From Acidobacteriota bacterium (lineage in GTDB: Bacteria; Acidobacteriota; UBA6911; RPQK01; JADFOI01), in the NCBI GenBank assembly GCA_022562935.1, contig JADFOI010000015.1:1-40389 (forward strand): a stretch of DNA of 40,389 nt, in the 5' to 3' direction. The position numbers and the translations under genes are program-made. The notes below the pieces were generated by a model. It was not told the DNA's origin, did not search any database, and saw only the letters and a program-made list of their open reading frames with translations. This document shows positions 7,034-15,499 of this stretch, in pieces. Numbering within the stretch: the stretch's first letter is position 1; every line of letters begins with the position of its first letter.

Positions 7034-7728
7034 GCCGATGATTGACCCGCACTCAAATGCGGATTCCCGGCCAAACTCTCCTCGCCTGTGAGATGGGCCG
7101 AAATTCTTTCAAACACCGTTTCAGTATCCAGATTTCCATCCACTTCAAAGTAGCAACCCTTCTTCGAATAGAAATCAGTTAGCGGTTTCGTCTGCTCGCG
7201 ATACACTTGTAGACGTCTCTGAACAACGTTCGGAAAATCATCCGGACGTTGGACTAACTTTGCTCCGCAAGTGTCACAGACGCCCTCCTGCCGAGGAGGC
7301 GAGAAATTAACATTGGTGATTTTACCACACTCCACGCAGTGCCGGCGCCCCGACAACCTCGTGATCACAACCTCTTCATCCACTCGAATATTGATCACCC
7401 AGATGGGCGTCTCTCCTGCAATCTCTTCCAAGAGTTCGGCCTGAGAACGATTGCGAGGGAACCCGTCCAAAATAAAGCCTGTCGAGTCCCTGAAATCCGT
7501 CATGCAGTCGCGGACCACCTGAGCCACCAGCTCGTTTGAAACCAGTTCTCCTCGTTCCATGCTTTCGCGGGCCTGGTTTCCCAGCAGCGTATCCTCTCCT
7601 GCCTTCTGTCGAAGGGCCTCACCTGTCGATAAGTATTTCATCCGAAACTTCTGGACCAATTTTGTTGTCTGGGTTCCCTTCCCAGCGCCAGGGGCACCCA
7701 ACAATACGAGGATGCGGCACTCTGTCAT
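7030..7728 (-). CDS. adk: adenylate kinase, zinc-lid form
   Basis: The product has 232 residues and interconverts ATP+AMP with 2 ADP in the cytoplasm. It shows the P-loop GAPGAGKG (11-18), the NMP-binding segment around STGEALR, and the DGFPR motif (88-92). The LID carries four Cys (131, 134, 151, 154) in CVEC and CDTC, a structural zinc site found in many Gram-positive and other non-enteric enzymes. A tail of about 20 residues after the catalytic core is unusual but harmless. It overlaps both secY and map by 4 bases. Confidence 0.97.
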   Translation of the reverse strand: MTECRILVLLGAPGAGKGTQTTKLVQKFRMKYLSTGEALRQKAGEDTLLGNQARESMERGELVSNELVAQVVRDCMTDFRDSTGFILDGFPRNRSQAELLEEIAGETPIWVINIRVDEEVVITRLSGRRHCVECGKITNVNFSPPRQEGVCDTCGAKLVQRPDDFPNVVQRRLQVYREQTKPLTDFYSKKGCYFEVDGNLDTETVFERISAHLTGEESLAGNPHLSAGQSSA

Positions 7729-9143
7729 CCCCTTCTCCCGCGAATCCTTCCTTTCTTCAGGAATCCCTCATAATGGCGCATAATCAATTGCGATTCAATC
7801 TGCTGAACCGTATCCATGGCCACACCCACCACAATGAGCAGCGAGGTCCCTCCGAAGTAAAAAGTTACGCCTAAACCGGTGGTGATGTAACCCAGCCCAT
7901 ACTGAACCAGGAAGTTATCAATCGCAGGCCCAATCAAAGGAATGGGCTGGACCTTAAAGCCGGTAATCAGAAACTCCGGCAAAAGACAAACCAAAACCAG
8001 ATAAATGGCACCTGCGGCGGTCAGACGACTCAAAGCCCGATCAATGAACTCGGCAGTTCTCTTTCCAGGGCGGATTCCGGGAATGTATCCTCCGTACTTC
8101 CTGATGTTGTCAGCCACTTCATCGGGATTAAAGATAATGCTGACATAAAAAAAGCAGAAGAAAATGATTCCTGCGACGTAAAGCAAATTGTACAGAGGGT
8201 ATCCCTGCTGCAGCTGCGTGGCCATTCCCTGCATCCAGGAAGTCTCCGGAAAGACCAGTCCCAGCGTGGAGGGAAAAGCCACAATGGAGGCTGCAAAAAT
8301 CACGGGAATAACGCCTCCCGAGTTGACCTTCAGGGGCAAATGGGTGGATTGTCCACCGTACACCTTCCGTCCCACCACCCGCTTGGCGTACTGGATTGGA
8401 ATGCGCCGCTGGCCCCGTTCAACAAAGACCACTGCGGCGGTCACCCCTACCATGAGTACCACCAGAAAAAGGATGCTAAAGATGCTTCGTTCACCCGTTC
8501 CCAAGGGAGGAGGCAACCCTTGACCCAGGGAAATGACCGCCGGAACCAAGCCCACCACGATGCCGGCGAAGATAATCAGCGAAATCCCGTTCCCAATACC
8601 CCGTTCGGAAATCTGTTCCCCAAGCCACATGACAAAGGCGGTCCCGGTAGTCAAAGTCAGCATGGTCATTAAGGTGAAGCTCCAGCCGGGATTGGGCACA
8701 ATGGGGGGATCGGAGGCGGTCTGGGCCAGGGCCAAGGATGTGGCGAAACCTTGAAACAAACTGAGGACGACGGTTAGATAGCGCGTGTACTGGGTGATTT
8801 TCTTTCGACCCAGCTGCCCTTCCTTGGACAAGCGCTCCAGATAGGGCCACACCACGGTCAACAACTGTAGGATAATGGAGGCCGTGATGTAGGGCATGAT
8901 GCCCAGAGCAAAGATGGACAGGCGCCTCAAATTCCCGCCTGAGAAAACGTCCAGAAAACCGAAAATGGTTCCCGCCTGCTGGTCGAAAAGTTGCTGCAGC
9001 GCCAATGTGTTCACCCCAGGCGTGGGGATCCAGCTGCCCATGCGGTACACAGCCAGCAGCCCAAACATAAAGAGAATACGCGTGCGCAGATCAGGGACCT
9101 TGATGATGTTGCGGATGCTTCCGGTCAAGAGGCCCTCTGCCAT
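7725..9143 (-). CDS. secY: protein translocase subunit SecY
   Basis: The product has 472 residues with about ten membrane helices. It forms the protein-conducting channel of the inner membrane with SecE and SecG. Diagnostic segments are MGSWIPTPGVN near the N-terminus, GIMPYITASIILQLL in the plug and TM2 region, and the cytoplasmic loops with QRRIPIQYAKR and PGIRPGKRTAEF that bind SecA or the ribosome. The start overlaps the stop of rplO by one base (TGATG), and the end overlaps adk by 4 bases. Length and composition are normal. Confidence 0.98.
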   Translation of the reverse strand: MAEGLLTGSIRNIIKVPDLRTRILFMFGLLAVYRMGSWIPTPGVNTLALQQLFDQQAGTIFGFLDVFSGGNLRRLSIFALGIMPYITASIILQLLTVVWPYLERLSKEGQLGRKKITQYTRYLTVVLSLFQGFATSLALAQTASDPPIVPNPGWSFTLMTMLTLTTGTAFVMWLGEQISERGIGNGISLIIFAGIVVGLVPAVISLGQGLPPPLGTGERSIFSILFLVVLMVGVTAAVVFVERGQRRIPIQYAKRVVGRKVYGGQSTHLPLKVNSGGVIPVIFAASIVAFPSTLGLVFPETSWMQGMATQLQQGYPLYNLLYVAGIIFFCFFYVSIIFNPDEVADNIRKYGGYIPGIRPGKRTAEFIDRALSRLTAAGAIYLVLVCLLPEFLITGFKVQPIPLIGPAIDNFLVQYGLGYITTGLGVTFYFGGTSLLIVVGVAMDTVQQIESQLIMRHYEGFLKKGRIRGRRG

Positions 9144-9592
9144 CAGCCCAACACCTCCACACTGCCGCCCGCCTGCTCGATTTTCGCTCGGGCAGACTCA
9201 CTGAAATGATGAGCCTGCACGGTGAGCTTCTTCTCCAGTTTCCCCTGTCCCAAGACACGCAACCCAGCCTCTTTCTTTTTCACGATGCCCTTCTCCACCA
9301 GAAGCTCCGATGTGACCTTGACTCCCTCTTCCAGGCGATTTAAGGATTGCACATTCACAATGGCGTATTTCTTGGCACAGACATTGGTAAAGCCCATCTT
9401 CGGGACTCGCCGATACAGAGGCATCTGCCCGCCTTCAAACCCGGCCCGCTGGGAGTATCCGGAACGAGACTTCTGACCCTTGTGACCCCGGCCTGCGGTC
9501 TTGCCCAAACCCGATCCGGTTCCTCGCCCGACACGCTTGCGCTTTCTGTTGGCCCTCTTATGAGGGGTTAAACTATGCAACTCCAGGCTCAC
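9143..9592 (-). CDS. rplO: 50S ribosomal protein L15
   Basis: The product has 149 residues. The glycine- and arginine-rich N-terminal extension (KRVGRGTGSGLGKTAGRGHK, GQKSRSG) and the C-terminal globular part with ARAKIEQAGGSVEVL are diagnostic for L15. It binds 23S rRNA late in assembly near the tunnel. It is tightly packed between rpmD (4-base overlap) and secY (1-base overlap), so all three should be co-translated. Confidence 0.97.
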   Translation of the reverse strand: MSLELHSLTPHKRANRKRKRVGRGTGSGLGKTAGRGHKGQKSRSGYSQRAGFEGGQMPLYRRVPKMGFTNVCAKKYAIVNVQSLNRLEEGVKVTSELLVEKGIVKKKEAGLRVLGQGKLEKKLTVQAHHFSESARAKIEQAGGSVEVLG

Positions 9593-9786
9593 TCTTCTTC
9601 CCTCCCAACAATCTGAATCAGGTGGGGAATCTTGGCGACAACACCCCGTACGGCGGGGGTATCTTCGCGCTCGACCACCTGGTTGAGCTTTCTGAGCCCC
9701 AGACTGCGAACGATTCTCTTTTGATGTTCGGAGCGACCGATACTACTGCGAATATACTTGATGCGCAGGGTACTGCCTTTAGCCAT
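9589..9786 (-). CDS. rpmD: 50S ribosomal protein L30
   Basis: The product has 65 residues and matches L30: L-R-I-K-Y-I-R-S-S-I-G near the start, then HQKRIVRSLGLRKLNQVV and PAVRGVVAKIPHLIQIV. Two consecutive ATG codons are available at 9789 and 9786; the second leaves 5 bases to the GAGGAG ribosome binding site and gives the usual MAKGS start. The first would overlap the rpsE stop as ATGA. Confidence 0.95.
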   Translation of the reverse strand: MAKGSTLRIKYIRSSIGRSEHQKRIVRSLGLRKLNQVVEREDTPAVRGVVAKIPHLIQIVGREEE

Positions 9787-10280
9787 CATAACTCCTCAAC
9801 GGAAATTCCCCGATTCTTGGCGACTTCGGCGGGAGTGCGCAACTGGCGGAAGCCCTGGAATACGGCTTTGACGATATTAGTGGGATTGGCCGAACCCAGT
9901 GATTTGGTGACGACATCCTTAATGCCGGCCGACTCCATGACGGCACGCACGGCCCCCCCCGCAATCACACCCGTTCCTTCCTGGGCCGGCTTGATCATCA
10001 CCCGCCCCGCGCCAAACCTACCTATCACCGCGTGAGGAACGGTAGACCCACTCATCGGGACTTCGATCATGTCCCGCTTGGCCTTATCGACTCCCTTCTT
10101 AATCGCTGCAGGAACTTCCTTGGCCTTACCCATTCCATACCCAACACGACCTTGTCCGTCTCCTACCACGACCAAGGCGCTAAAGCTCAGATTCTTTCCG
10201 CCCTTAACGACTTTCGTCACTCGGTTGATGGAGATGACCTGATCCTTGATTTCTCTTCCTGTGCCTTCAGTTTCCACCAT
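9786..10280 (-). CDS. rpsE: 30S ribosomal protein S5
   Basis: The product has 164 residues. It shows the double-stranded RNA-binding-like N-terminal domain ([40 protein letters not shown]) and the C-terminal domain with [21 protein letters not shown]5 lines the mRNA entry channel and affects translational accuracy. The gene is followed directly by rpmD, and 7 bases separate it from rplR. Confidence 0.97.
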   Translation of the reverse strand: MVETEGTGREIKDQVISINRVTKVVKGGKNLSFSALVVVGDGQGRVGYGMGKAKEVPAAIKKGVDKAKRDMIEVPMSGSTVPHAVIGRFGAGRVMIKPAQEGTGVIAGGAVRAVMESAGIKDVVTKSLGSANPTNIVKAVFQGFRQLRTPAEVAKNRGISVEEL

Positions 10281-10287
10281 AAAATTC

Positions 10288-10653
10288 CTAGATGCGGAGG
10301 CCCGCTTCTCGAGCAGCCTCGGCCAGGGCCTTCACACGGCCGTGATAGATATAGCCACCTCGATCGAAGACCGCCGTCTCCACTCCCTTTTCCAATGCCT
10401 GTTTGGCAATCATCTGACCCGCTAGTTTCGCTGCCGCAACATTGCCCCCGTTTTTAACTCGCTTGCCCTCCAGCTTCAACGTTGAGACGCCCGCAATCAC
10501 TTCACCCTTGTCGTCATCAATCAACTGCGCATAAATATGCCTGAGGCTTCTAAAGACGCATAATCGCGGCTCTTTTCGTGTGCCACGGATCTTGCCTCGC
10601 ACTCTCTTGTGAACCCGCAATCTCCTCGCTCTTCGGGTGAGTTGCTGTGCCAT
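10288..10653 (-). CDS. rplR: 50S ribosomal protein L18
   Basis: The product has 121 residues. The basic N-terminus ([19 protein letters not shown]), the core [18 protein letters not shown] and the end [20 protein letters not shown] are diagnostic. L18 carries 5S rRNA into the large subunit with L5 and L25-type proteins. The start overlaps the stop of rplF by one base. Confidence 0.97.
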   Translation of the reverse strand: MAQQLTRRARRLRVHKRVRGKIRGTRKEPRLCVFRSLRHIYAQLIDDDKGEVIAGVSTLKLEGKRVKNGGNVAAAKLAGQMIAKQALEKGVETAVFDRGGYIYHGRVKALAEAAREAGLRI

Positions 10654-11213
10654 CAGACCCCCTTTTTGCCCACCTTCAATTTGACCACTTCGTCGGCGTA
10701 GCGGATGCCCTTTCCCTTGTAGGCATCGGGGCGGCGCAGCCGCCGAATCTCCGCCGCAACCTGCCCCACTTGCTGTTTGTCATTCCCCGTGACCACGATG
10801 CTGGCAACATGGTTGGCTATGGGTTTTTTGTCTCGATTCACCTGAATCTCAATCCCCTCACTGAAGGGAAACACCACAGGGTGGGCAAAGCCCAAACTGA
10901 GATTGAGGATCTTCCCCTTGACATCCGCTCGAAAGCCGATACCCACAAGGTCCAGGTCCTTTCTGAAACCCTCGGTGACTCCCTTAACCGCATTGGCCAG
11001 CAAAGAACGAGTCAGTCCGTGAAGGGCCTTGACTGGTTTGTCGTCACTGTCCCGATGGGCCTGGAGTTCACGATCGGTCAACTCAATTCGGATAGGAGCC
11101 GGGACAGGAGTGATCAGCGTTCCCCGAGGACCCTGAACACGGACCTGATTTTTCTCTATGGTGACCTTGACTTCTGAAGGAAGCTCGATTGTTTTTCTTC
11201 CAACTCGACTCAT
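10653..11213 (-). CDS. rplF: 50S ribosomal protein L6
   Basis: The product has 186 residues, slightly longer than the 177 of E. coli. It starts [19 protein letters not shown] and has the two duplicated L6 domains. The second ends in the conserved [14 protein letters not shown]6 lies near the sarcin-ricin loop and the factor-binding site. It follows rpsH by 11 bases in the standard spc order. Confidence 0.97.
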   Translation of the reverse strand: MSRVGRKTIELPSEVKVTIEKNQVRVQGPRGTLITPVPAPIRIELTDRELQAHRDSDDKPVKALHGLTRSLLANAVKGVTEGFRKDLDLVGIGFRADVKGKILNLSLGFAHPVVFPFSEGIEIQVNRDKKPIANHVASIVVTGNDKQQVGQVAAEIRRLRRPDAYKGKGIRYADEVVKLKVGKKGV

Positions 11214-11224
11214 GATTTCCTCAC

Positions 11225-11623
11225 TCAGTACACTTCACACAGGATCTCTCCGCCCACACCCTGTTGTTTGGCCTTCTTGCCTGTCAAAACCCCTTTCGAG
11301 GTGGAAAGGATGTTGATCCCCAGACCTCCTAAAACTACAGGAATGTCGCCCTTTCTGGTGTAGATGCGCCGACCCGGCTTACTGACCCGTTTGAGACATC
11401 GAATGATGGGATCCTTTTGCGACTGGTATTTCAGGTGGATCGTCAAAGTCGAAAAAGGCTTTGTATGATTCACGGTATGTCCAAAAATATAACCTTCTTC
11501 CTCAAGAATCCTGACGATCTCGGCCTTGGCCTTGGAAAAGGGCATCTCCACCGTTTCATCCATAGCCATCTGGGCGTTACGAATTCGAGTCAATAGGTCG
11601 GCAATCGGATCCGTCATCGACAT
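11225..11623 (-). CDS. rpsH: 30S ribosomal protein S8
   Basis: The product has 132 residues. It starts MSMTDPIADLLTRIRNAQ and ends with the S8 signature S-T-S-K-G-V-L-T-G-K-K-A followed by VGGEILCEVY. S8 binds helix 21 of 16S rRNA and in enterics represses the spc operon at rplE. No copy of that target was sought here. An AAGGAG ribosome binding site lies 9 bases before the ATG. Confidence 0.97.
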   Translation of the reverse strand: MSMTDPIADLLTRIRNAQMAMDETVEMPFSKAKAEIVRILEEEGYIFGHTVNHTKPFSTLTIHLKYQSQKDPIIRCLKRVSKPGRRIYTRKGDIPVVLGGLGINILSTSKGVLTGKKAKQQGVGGEILCEVY

Positions 11624-11655
11624 GCTCTATTTCTCCTTAAACAGGGGTCAGTTCG

Positions 11656-11841
11656 CTACCAACTGGCCTTCGTGACACCGGGGATGTGCCCTGCTAGGGC
11701 CAGTTCCCGAAAACAAATTCTACACAATTGAAATTTCCGATAATAACCTCGGGCCCTACCACAGCGCTGACAGCGCGAGTAAGCCCGAACTGCAAATTTG
11801 GGGCGTTTTCGTTGCTTGGCAATCAGTGATTTTTTAGCCAT
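11656..11841 (-). CDS. rpsZ: 30S ribosomal protein S14, zinc-binding (type Z)
   Basis: The product has 61 residues, the short form of S14. Four Cys in CQRCG and CRIC form the zinc ribbon, and the end reads [15 protein letters not shown]. Short zinc S14 is common outside Proteobacteria, where a longer zinc-free form replaces it. S14 sits in the 30S head. Together with the zinc forms of L36, S4 and adenylate kinase it suggests a lineage that has not gone over to zinc-free paralogues. Confidence 0.97.
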   Translation of the reverse strand: MAKKSLIAKQRKRPKFAVRAYSRCQRCGRARGYYRKFQLCRICFRELALAGHIPGVTKASW

Positions 11842-11855
11842 TCATCCCTTCTTCG

Positions 11856-12422
11856 TTAGACGGCCAGGGGGCCTCGGTTCTCGGCCCGGGCAAACGGCAT
11901 GCCCATCCCAGCCAACAAAAAACGTCCCTCTTCATCCCCCTGAGCACTAGTCACGATCGTAATGTTCATTCCCCGTATCCGTTCCGTTTTTCCCAGGTCC
12001 ATTTCCGGGAAGATGAACTGATCCGTTATCCCCAGGGTGTAGTTGCCTTTTCCGTCAAAGGCGCTGGGTGAAAGACCTCGGAAATCACGTACCCGGGGAA
12101 GCGCAATGCTAACGAGACGATCAAAAAACTCATACAGGCGATCCCCTCGAAGTGTCACCATAACCCCAATTGGCATCCCTTGACGCAGCTTAAACGCAGC
12201 GATGGCCTTTCGGGCCTTTCGGATAATCGGTTTTTGCCCCGTGATAGCGGCCAGTTCCTCAACGGCGACGTCCAGCAGCTTGGCCTCTCGAATCGCTTCA
12301 CCCAGTCCAATATTGAGTACAATTTTCACCAGTTTGGGAACGGCCATGACGTTCTTGTACTTGAATTCCTCCATCAAAGCCGGAATCATCTCTTTCTTAT
12401 ATTTCTCCGCCAGTCTCGGCAT
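11856..12422 (-). CDS. rplE: 50S ribosomal protein L5
   Basis: The product has 188 residues. It starts [20 protein letters not shown] and has the conserved [27 protein letters not shown] and [20 protein letters not shown]5 binds 5S rRNA and contacts the P-site tRNA across the subunit bridge. It is separated from rplX by 71 bases containing a strong palindrome and a purine-rich leader. Confidence 0.97.
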   Translation of the reverse strand: MPRLAEKYKKEMIPALMEEFKYKNVMAVPKLVKIVLNIGLGEAIREAKLLDVAVEELAAITGQKPIIRKARKAIAAFKLRQGMPIGVMVTLRGDRLYEFFDRLVSIALPRVRDFRGLSPSAFDGKGNYTLGITDQFIFPEMDLGKTERIRGMNITIVTSAQGDEEGRFLLAGMGMPFARAENRGPLAV

Positions 12423-12464
12423 GGCTCTTTCGCTTCTTGTCTCTTTCTTCCTTTTCTATTTTCT

Positions 12465-12492
12465 ACCCATCTGGACACCTGTCCAGATGGGT
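12465..12492. repeat. 13-bp perfect palindrome directly after the rplX stop codon
   Basis: ACCCATCTGGACA (12465-12477) and TGTCCAGATGGGT (12480-12492) are perfect complements with only CC between them. In the mRNA the hairpin begins one base after the rplX stop (TAG, 12496-12494). It is followed by a purine-rich stretch leading to rplE and not by a U-run, so it is not a normal terminator. It could protect or process the mRNA, or be a dispersed palindromic repeat. Confidence 0.85.
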
Positions 12493-12493
12493 T

Positions 12494-12814
12494 CTACTTA
12501 TCTATGGTCCCCCCACACTTCTTACAGGTCCGCACTTTCTGTCCATCCGAGAGAAAGGTATGCCCGATCCTGGTCGGCTTGCCACACTCCCGGCAAATCA
12601 CCATCAAATTGGAGAGGTACACGGGGGACTCCTTCTCCACAACGCCCCCTTTGATATTTCGTTGAGGATTGGGGCGAGTATGCCTACGCAGCATATTGAT
12701 GTTTTCCACCACAGCCCGGTTACTCCCCGGGTAAAGGCGCAAGACCTTACCCCTCTTTCCACGGTCTCTCCCCGTCAGAACCAGCACCTCATCATTTTTC
12801 TTGATGTGCAACAT
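12494..12814 (-). CDS. rplX: 50S ribosomal protein L24
   Basis: The product has 106 residues. The KOW motif is visible in [20 protein letters not shown], followed by [18 protein letters not shown]. The C-terminal part holds two Cys pairs (CREC and CKKC), which would bind zinc, a feature of L24 in many phyla. L24 is an assembly initiator at the 5' end of 23S rRNA near the exit tunnel. It lies 109 bases after rplN, a long gap for this cluster, filled by a hairpin and a purine tract. Confidence 0.97.
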   Translation of the reverse strand: MLHIKKNDEVLVLTGRDRGKRGKVLRLYPGSNRAVVENINMLRRHTRPNPQRNIKGGVVEKESPVYLSNLMVICRECGKPTRIGHTFLSDGQKVRTCKKCGGTIDK

Positions 12815-12923
12815 TTTGGTTTCGTGCTCTTTGCTTCCTGTGTCTTTCTCTTTTCTCTGTTTCTCTATTCTCTATTTTCTGTTTTCTGTTTTCTCCGCGG
12901 GAGCGCTTCAGGCTCCTTCCGCG
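12815..12923 (-). repeat. rplN-rplX spacer: hairpin plus purine-rich microrepeat
   Basis: In mRNA sense the spacer begins right after the rplN stop. CGCG (12923-12920) and GGAGC (12916-12912) pair with GCTCC (12904-12900) and CGCG (12899-12896), forming a bulged hairpin. The rest is a nearly pure A/G tract of repeated GAAAACA, GAAAATA and GAGAAACA words, read from the minus strand. No reading frame is likely here. The tract may give an unstructured leader for rplX. Confidence 0.65.
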
Positions 12924-13292
12924 TCACACTACCTCAGGTGCCAGCGAGACGATCTTCAGGAACCGTTTTTCCCGAAGTTCTCGAGCCACCGGCCCAAACA
13001 CACGGGTTCCGATGGGCTCGTTCTGAGCATCAATGAGAACCGCGGCATTTTCGTCGAATCGAATGTACGTTCCATCCCTTCGACGAGTATTTTTTCGCAT
13101 TCGCACAACCACTGCTTTGACGACGGCCCCCTTCTTTACGGTTCCCTCCGGACTGGCCTCCTTCACAGAGGCCGTGATCACATCCCCCAAACCGGCAGAC
13201 AGCCCTGTATCCCCTCCCAAGGGGTGTATGCAGGACAACTTTCGAGCGCCTGAGTTGTCCGCAACCACCAGTTTGGTCTGCATTTGAATCAT
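12924..13292 (-). CDS. rplN: 50S ribosomal protein L14
   Basis: The product has 122 residues, exactly the family length. It starts [20 protein letters not shown] and has the signature region with [20 protein letters not shown] and the end [16 protein letters not shown]14 forms bridges to 16S rRNA. The start at 13292 has GAGGAAC upstream; the longer open frame to 13394 adds 34 residues without homology and runs inside rpsQ, so it was rejected. It begins 2 bases after the rpsQ stop. Confidence 0.97.
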   Translation of the reverse strand: MIQMQTKLVVADNSGARKLSCIHPLGGDTGLSAGLGDVITASVKEASPEGTVKKGAVVKAVVVRMRKNTRRRDGTYIRFDENAAVLIDAQNEPIGTRVFGPVARELREKRFLKIVSLAPEVV

Positions 13293-13294
13293 GT

Positions 13295-13552
13295 TTAGTT
13301 CCTCGCCTTCTCCAGGATCTCGGCAACAATCCAGCGCTTCCGTTTGCTCAAGGGCCGCGTTTCCTCGATCTTGACCTGATCTCCCACCTGACACTCATTC
13401 TTTTCATCATGAGCCATGAACTTTTTGCTGCGGCGGATGGTCTTCTCGTAAAAGCGATGTCTAAAGAGTCGATCCACCGAGACTACGACGGACTTTTCCA
13501 TTTTGTTTGAAACCACTCGCCCGATTTTTGTGCTCCTCTTTTTTTGTGTCAC
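13295..13552 (-). CDS. rpsQ: 30S ribosomal protein S17
   Basis: The product has 85 residues: [20 protein letters not shown], an OB-fold core, then [13 protein letters not shown]17 is a primary 16S rRNA binder. The start is a GTG at 13552-13550. Its first 31 codons lie inside the reading frame currently assigned to rpmC, in another frame. A GTGA overlap with an rpmC stop would exist if rpmC ran one frame over, which bears on the rpmC anomaly. Confidence 0.95.
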   Translation of the reverse strand: MTQKKRSTKIGRVVSNKMEKSVVVSVDRLFRHRFYEKTIRRSKKFMAHDEKNECQVGDQVKIEETRPLSKRKRWIVAEILEKARN

Positions 13553-13757
13553 GTCTTCTCTTTTTCCTTTTCCTTTTCCTTTCAGTGAGGACCGTCTTGA
13601 CCCGGGCCAGGTCCCTGCGAATCTTTCGGATTTTCATGACATCCTCTAACTGCCCGGTCGCCTTTTGCAGGCGCAGGCGAAAAAGCTGCTCTGAAAAGTT
13701 TCCTGCCTCACTCTCGAGTTCCTCTGTGGTCATTTCTCTGAACTTTGCAGCTTTCAT
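13461..13757 (-). CDS. rpmC: 50S ribosomal protein L29, with an anomalous out-of-frame extension
   Basis: The first 63 or so residues are a normal L29: [33 protein letters not shown] and [19 protein letters not shown]29 sits by the exit tunnel and helps dock trigger factor and SRP. The open frame then continues to 98 residues, with the last 31 codons read over the start of rpsQ in another frame. The switch lies in a (TTTTCC)n tract at 13561-13582 on the plus strand. One extra T there would end L29 at 69 residues, with its TGA overlapping the rpsQ GTG as GTGA. This matches family length and the overlap style of the cluster. A sequencing or assembly error, a true mutation or slippage are all possible. 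Confidence 0.9.
   Translation of the reverse strand: MKAAKFREMTTEELESEAGNFSEQLFRLRLQKATGQLEDVMKIRKIRRDLARVKTVLTERKRKRKKRRRDTKKEEHKNRASGFKQNGKVRRSLGGSTL
13561..13582. repeat. (TTTTCC)3 tract inside rpmC
   Basis: The run is TTTTTCC-TTTTCC-TTTTCC-TTT on the plus strand, read as AAGGAAAAGG-type codons (Arg and Lys) in rpmC. Such a mononucleotide-rich 6-bp tandem repeat is prone to polymerase slippage and read errors. Confidence 0.9.
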
Positions 13758-14170
13758 TTTACGCCGTATCGCCTCACAATCTGGGTTTTTAGCGACAGTT
13801 TCTGGGAAGCTAACCGCAGCGCCTCTCGAGCCACCTGTTCGGTCATACCATCCACTTCATAGAGAATCCTTCCCGGTCGAATCACTGCCACCCAACCCTC
13901 GGGAGCTCCTTTCCCTTTTCCCATCCGAGTTTCCGCCGGCTTTCGGGTATAGGGCTTATCAGGGAAAATTCGAATCCAGACCTTGCCACCCCGCTTTGCG
14001 TGGCGAGTAATGGCGATACGAGCAGCCTCAATCTGCCGATTCGAGATTCTTCCTGGCTCCATAGCCTTTAACCCATACTCGCCAAAATCGACAGTGTTGC
14101 CCCTAGCCGCCTTGCCCTTCAGGCGCCCCTTCTGCTGCTTTCTGTATTTCACCTTTTTAGGCATCAACAT
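13754..14170 (-). CDS. rplP: 50S ribosomal protein L16
   Basis: The product has 138 residues. It starts [20 protein letters not shown] and has [33 protein letters not shown] and [21 protein letters not shown]16 helps place the A-site tRNA acceptor end in the peptidyl transferase centre. The end overlaps the rpmC start by 4 bases, and the gene begins 2 bases after rpsC. Confidence 0.97.
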   Translation of the reverse strand: MLMPKKVKYRKQQKGRLKGKAARGNTVDFGEYGLKAMEPGRISNRQIEAARIAITRHAKRGGKVWIRIFPDKPYTRKPAETRMGKGKGAPEGWVAVIRPGRILYEVDGMTEQVAREALRLASQKLSLKTQIVRRYGVK

Positions 14171-14172
14171 GA

Positions 14173-14823
14173 TTAGGCGTCCCTGGCATCTCCAAAGGGT
14201 TCGAAAACATCCCCTTTATAGACCCACACCTTCACCCCGATTAATCCAAAGGTGGTAAAGGCTTCAGCAAATCCGTAGTCAATATCCGCTCTGAGTGTGT
14301 GTAAGGCCAAACGGCCGTGCAGATACCACTCAGCACGGGCTATCTCCGCCCCATTGAGTCTGCCTGCACAGCGCACCTTAATGCCTTTGCAACCAAACCT
14401 CACGGCCGTATCCACGGCTCGGCGCATAGCTCTTCTAAAGGCCACTCGCTTCTCCAACTGCTGGGCAATCGATTCTGCAACCAGCTGAGAGTCCAACTCC
14501 GGCTTGCGCACCTCCTGAATATTGATATAGACCTCGCGACCTGTGGTGGCCTGGAGATCACTCTTGAGTTTATCGATCTCACTTCCCTTGCGACCGATAA
14601 TAATTCCGGGACGAGAGGTGTGTACGATGACGGTCAACTTGTTGGCCGCTCGTTCGATCTCGATACGGGAGATACCGGCGTGGTAGAAACGACGCTTCAG
14701 GTCATCCTTGATCTTCAAGTCCTCGTTAAGCAATCGCCCATACTGCTTGGTGGCAAACCACCTGGATTTCCAGGTCAGATGATAGCCTAGCCGAAATCCA
14801 TAAGGATGTACCTTCTGACCCAC
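14173..14823 (-). CDS. rpsC: 30S ribosomal protein S3
   Basis: The product has 216 residues. It starts [20 protein letters not shown], has the KH domain with the G-R-K-G loop ([13 protein letters not shown]) and the C-terminal S3 domain ending in [14 protein letters not shown]3 lines the mRNA entry channel and has helicase activity with S4 and S5. The start codon is GTG at 14823-14821, with GAGGAGG just upstream; it directly abuts the rplV stop. Confidence 0.97.
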   Translation of the reverse strand: MGQKVHPYGFRLGYHLTWKSRWFATKQYGRLLNEDLKIKDDLKRRFYHAGISRIEIERAANKLTVIVHTSRPGIIIGRKGSEIDKLKSDLQATTGREVYINIQEVRKPELDSQLVAESIAQQLEKRVAFRRAMRRAVDTAVRFGCKGIKVRCAGRLNGAEIARAEWYLHGRLALHTLRADIDYGFAEAFTTFGLIGVKVWVYKGDVFEPFGDARDA

Positions 14824-15180
14824 TTATTCCTCCTCATCCTCTCCATCCGCAACCCGGATGGTGATGTGTTTCTGGTGTCTGCGTTCGCGAAAGGCGCGTC
14901 CCATGGGAGCCGGACGAATACGCCACTTCCATTTGGTGGAGCCCAAATTGACAAAGGCCTCTTTCACAAAGAGATCCTCGAGGCTCACTGTGGAAGACTT
15001 CTGCTCTGCGTTGGCAATAGCCGAACGCAGGACTTTTTCAATCGACTTTGCGGCTCCTTTATGGGAAAACTGCAAAATACCCAATGCCTCCTCAACTTTC
15101 TTGCCTCGAATGAGATCAATGACCAAACGGGCCTTCTGACAAGAACCTTTCACGTATTTTGCTGTGGCATGCGCTTCCAT
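14824..15180 (-). CDS. rplV: 50S ribosomal protein L22
   Basis: The product has 118 residues. It starts MEAHATAKYVKGSCQKARLV and has DLIRGKKVEEALGIL. The long beta-hairpin that reaches into the exit tunnel is seen in KWRIRPAPMGRAFRERRHQK-type sequence, followed by HITIRVADG. Mutations in that hairpin can give macrolide resistance; nothing unusual is seen here. The tail is short and acidic. It lies 16 bases after rpsS. Confidence 0.97.
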   Translation of the reverse strand: MEAHATAKYVKGSCQKARLVIDLIRGKKVEEALGILQFSHKGAAKSIEKVLRSAIANAEQKSSTVSLEDLFVKEAFVNLGSTKWKWRIRPAPMGRAFRERRHQKHITIRVADGEDEEE

Positions 15181-15196
15181 CTAACTCTGCTCTCCT

Positions 15197-15481
15197 CTAT
15201 CTCAACCTGGCAGACCTCTCAGTCCTGCCGGTATGGCCCTTGAAGGTTCTCGTCGGTGAAAATTCGCCGAGTTTGTGTCCCACCATGTTTTCTGTGATGT
15301 ACACGGGAATAAATTTCCTTCCATTGTGCACAGAAATCGTGTGGCCCACCATCTCCGGAATGATGGTCGATCGACGCGACCAGGTTTTGATGACGATCCT
15401 TTCATTGGTCTCGTTCAGATGCTTGATCTTCTTCAAGAGATGGTCATCCAAAAAGGGTCCCTTTTTTACTGATCTCGGCAT
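15197..15481 (-). CDS. rpsS: 30S ribosomal protein S19
   Basis: The product has 94 residues. It starts [20 protein letters not shown] and includes [40 protein letters not shown] and [14 protein letters not shown]19 forms a complex with S13 in the 30S head near the A site. Length and motifs are canonical. Confidence 0.98.
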   Translation of the reverse strand: MPRSVKKGPFLDDHLLKKIKHLNETNERIVIKTWSRRSTIIPEMVGHTISVHNGRKFIPVYITENMVGHKLGEFSPTRTFKGHTGRTERSARLR

Positions 15482-15499
15482 TTCGACTCCTGACAGCTG

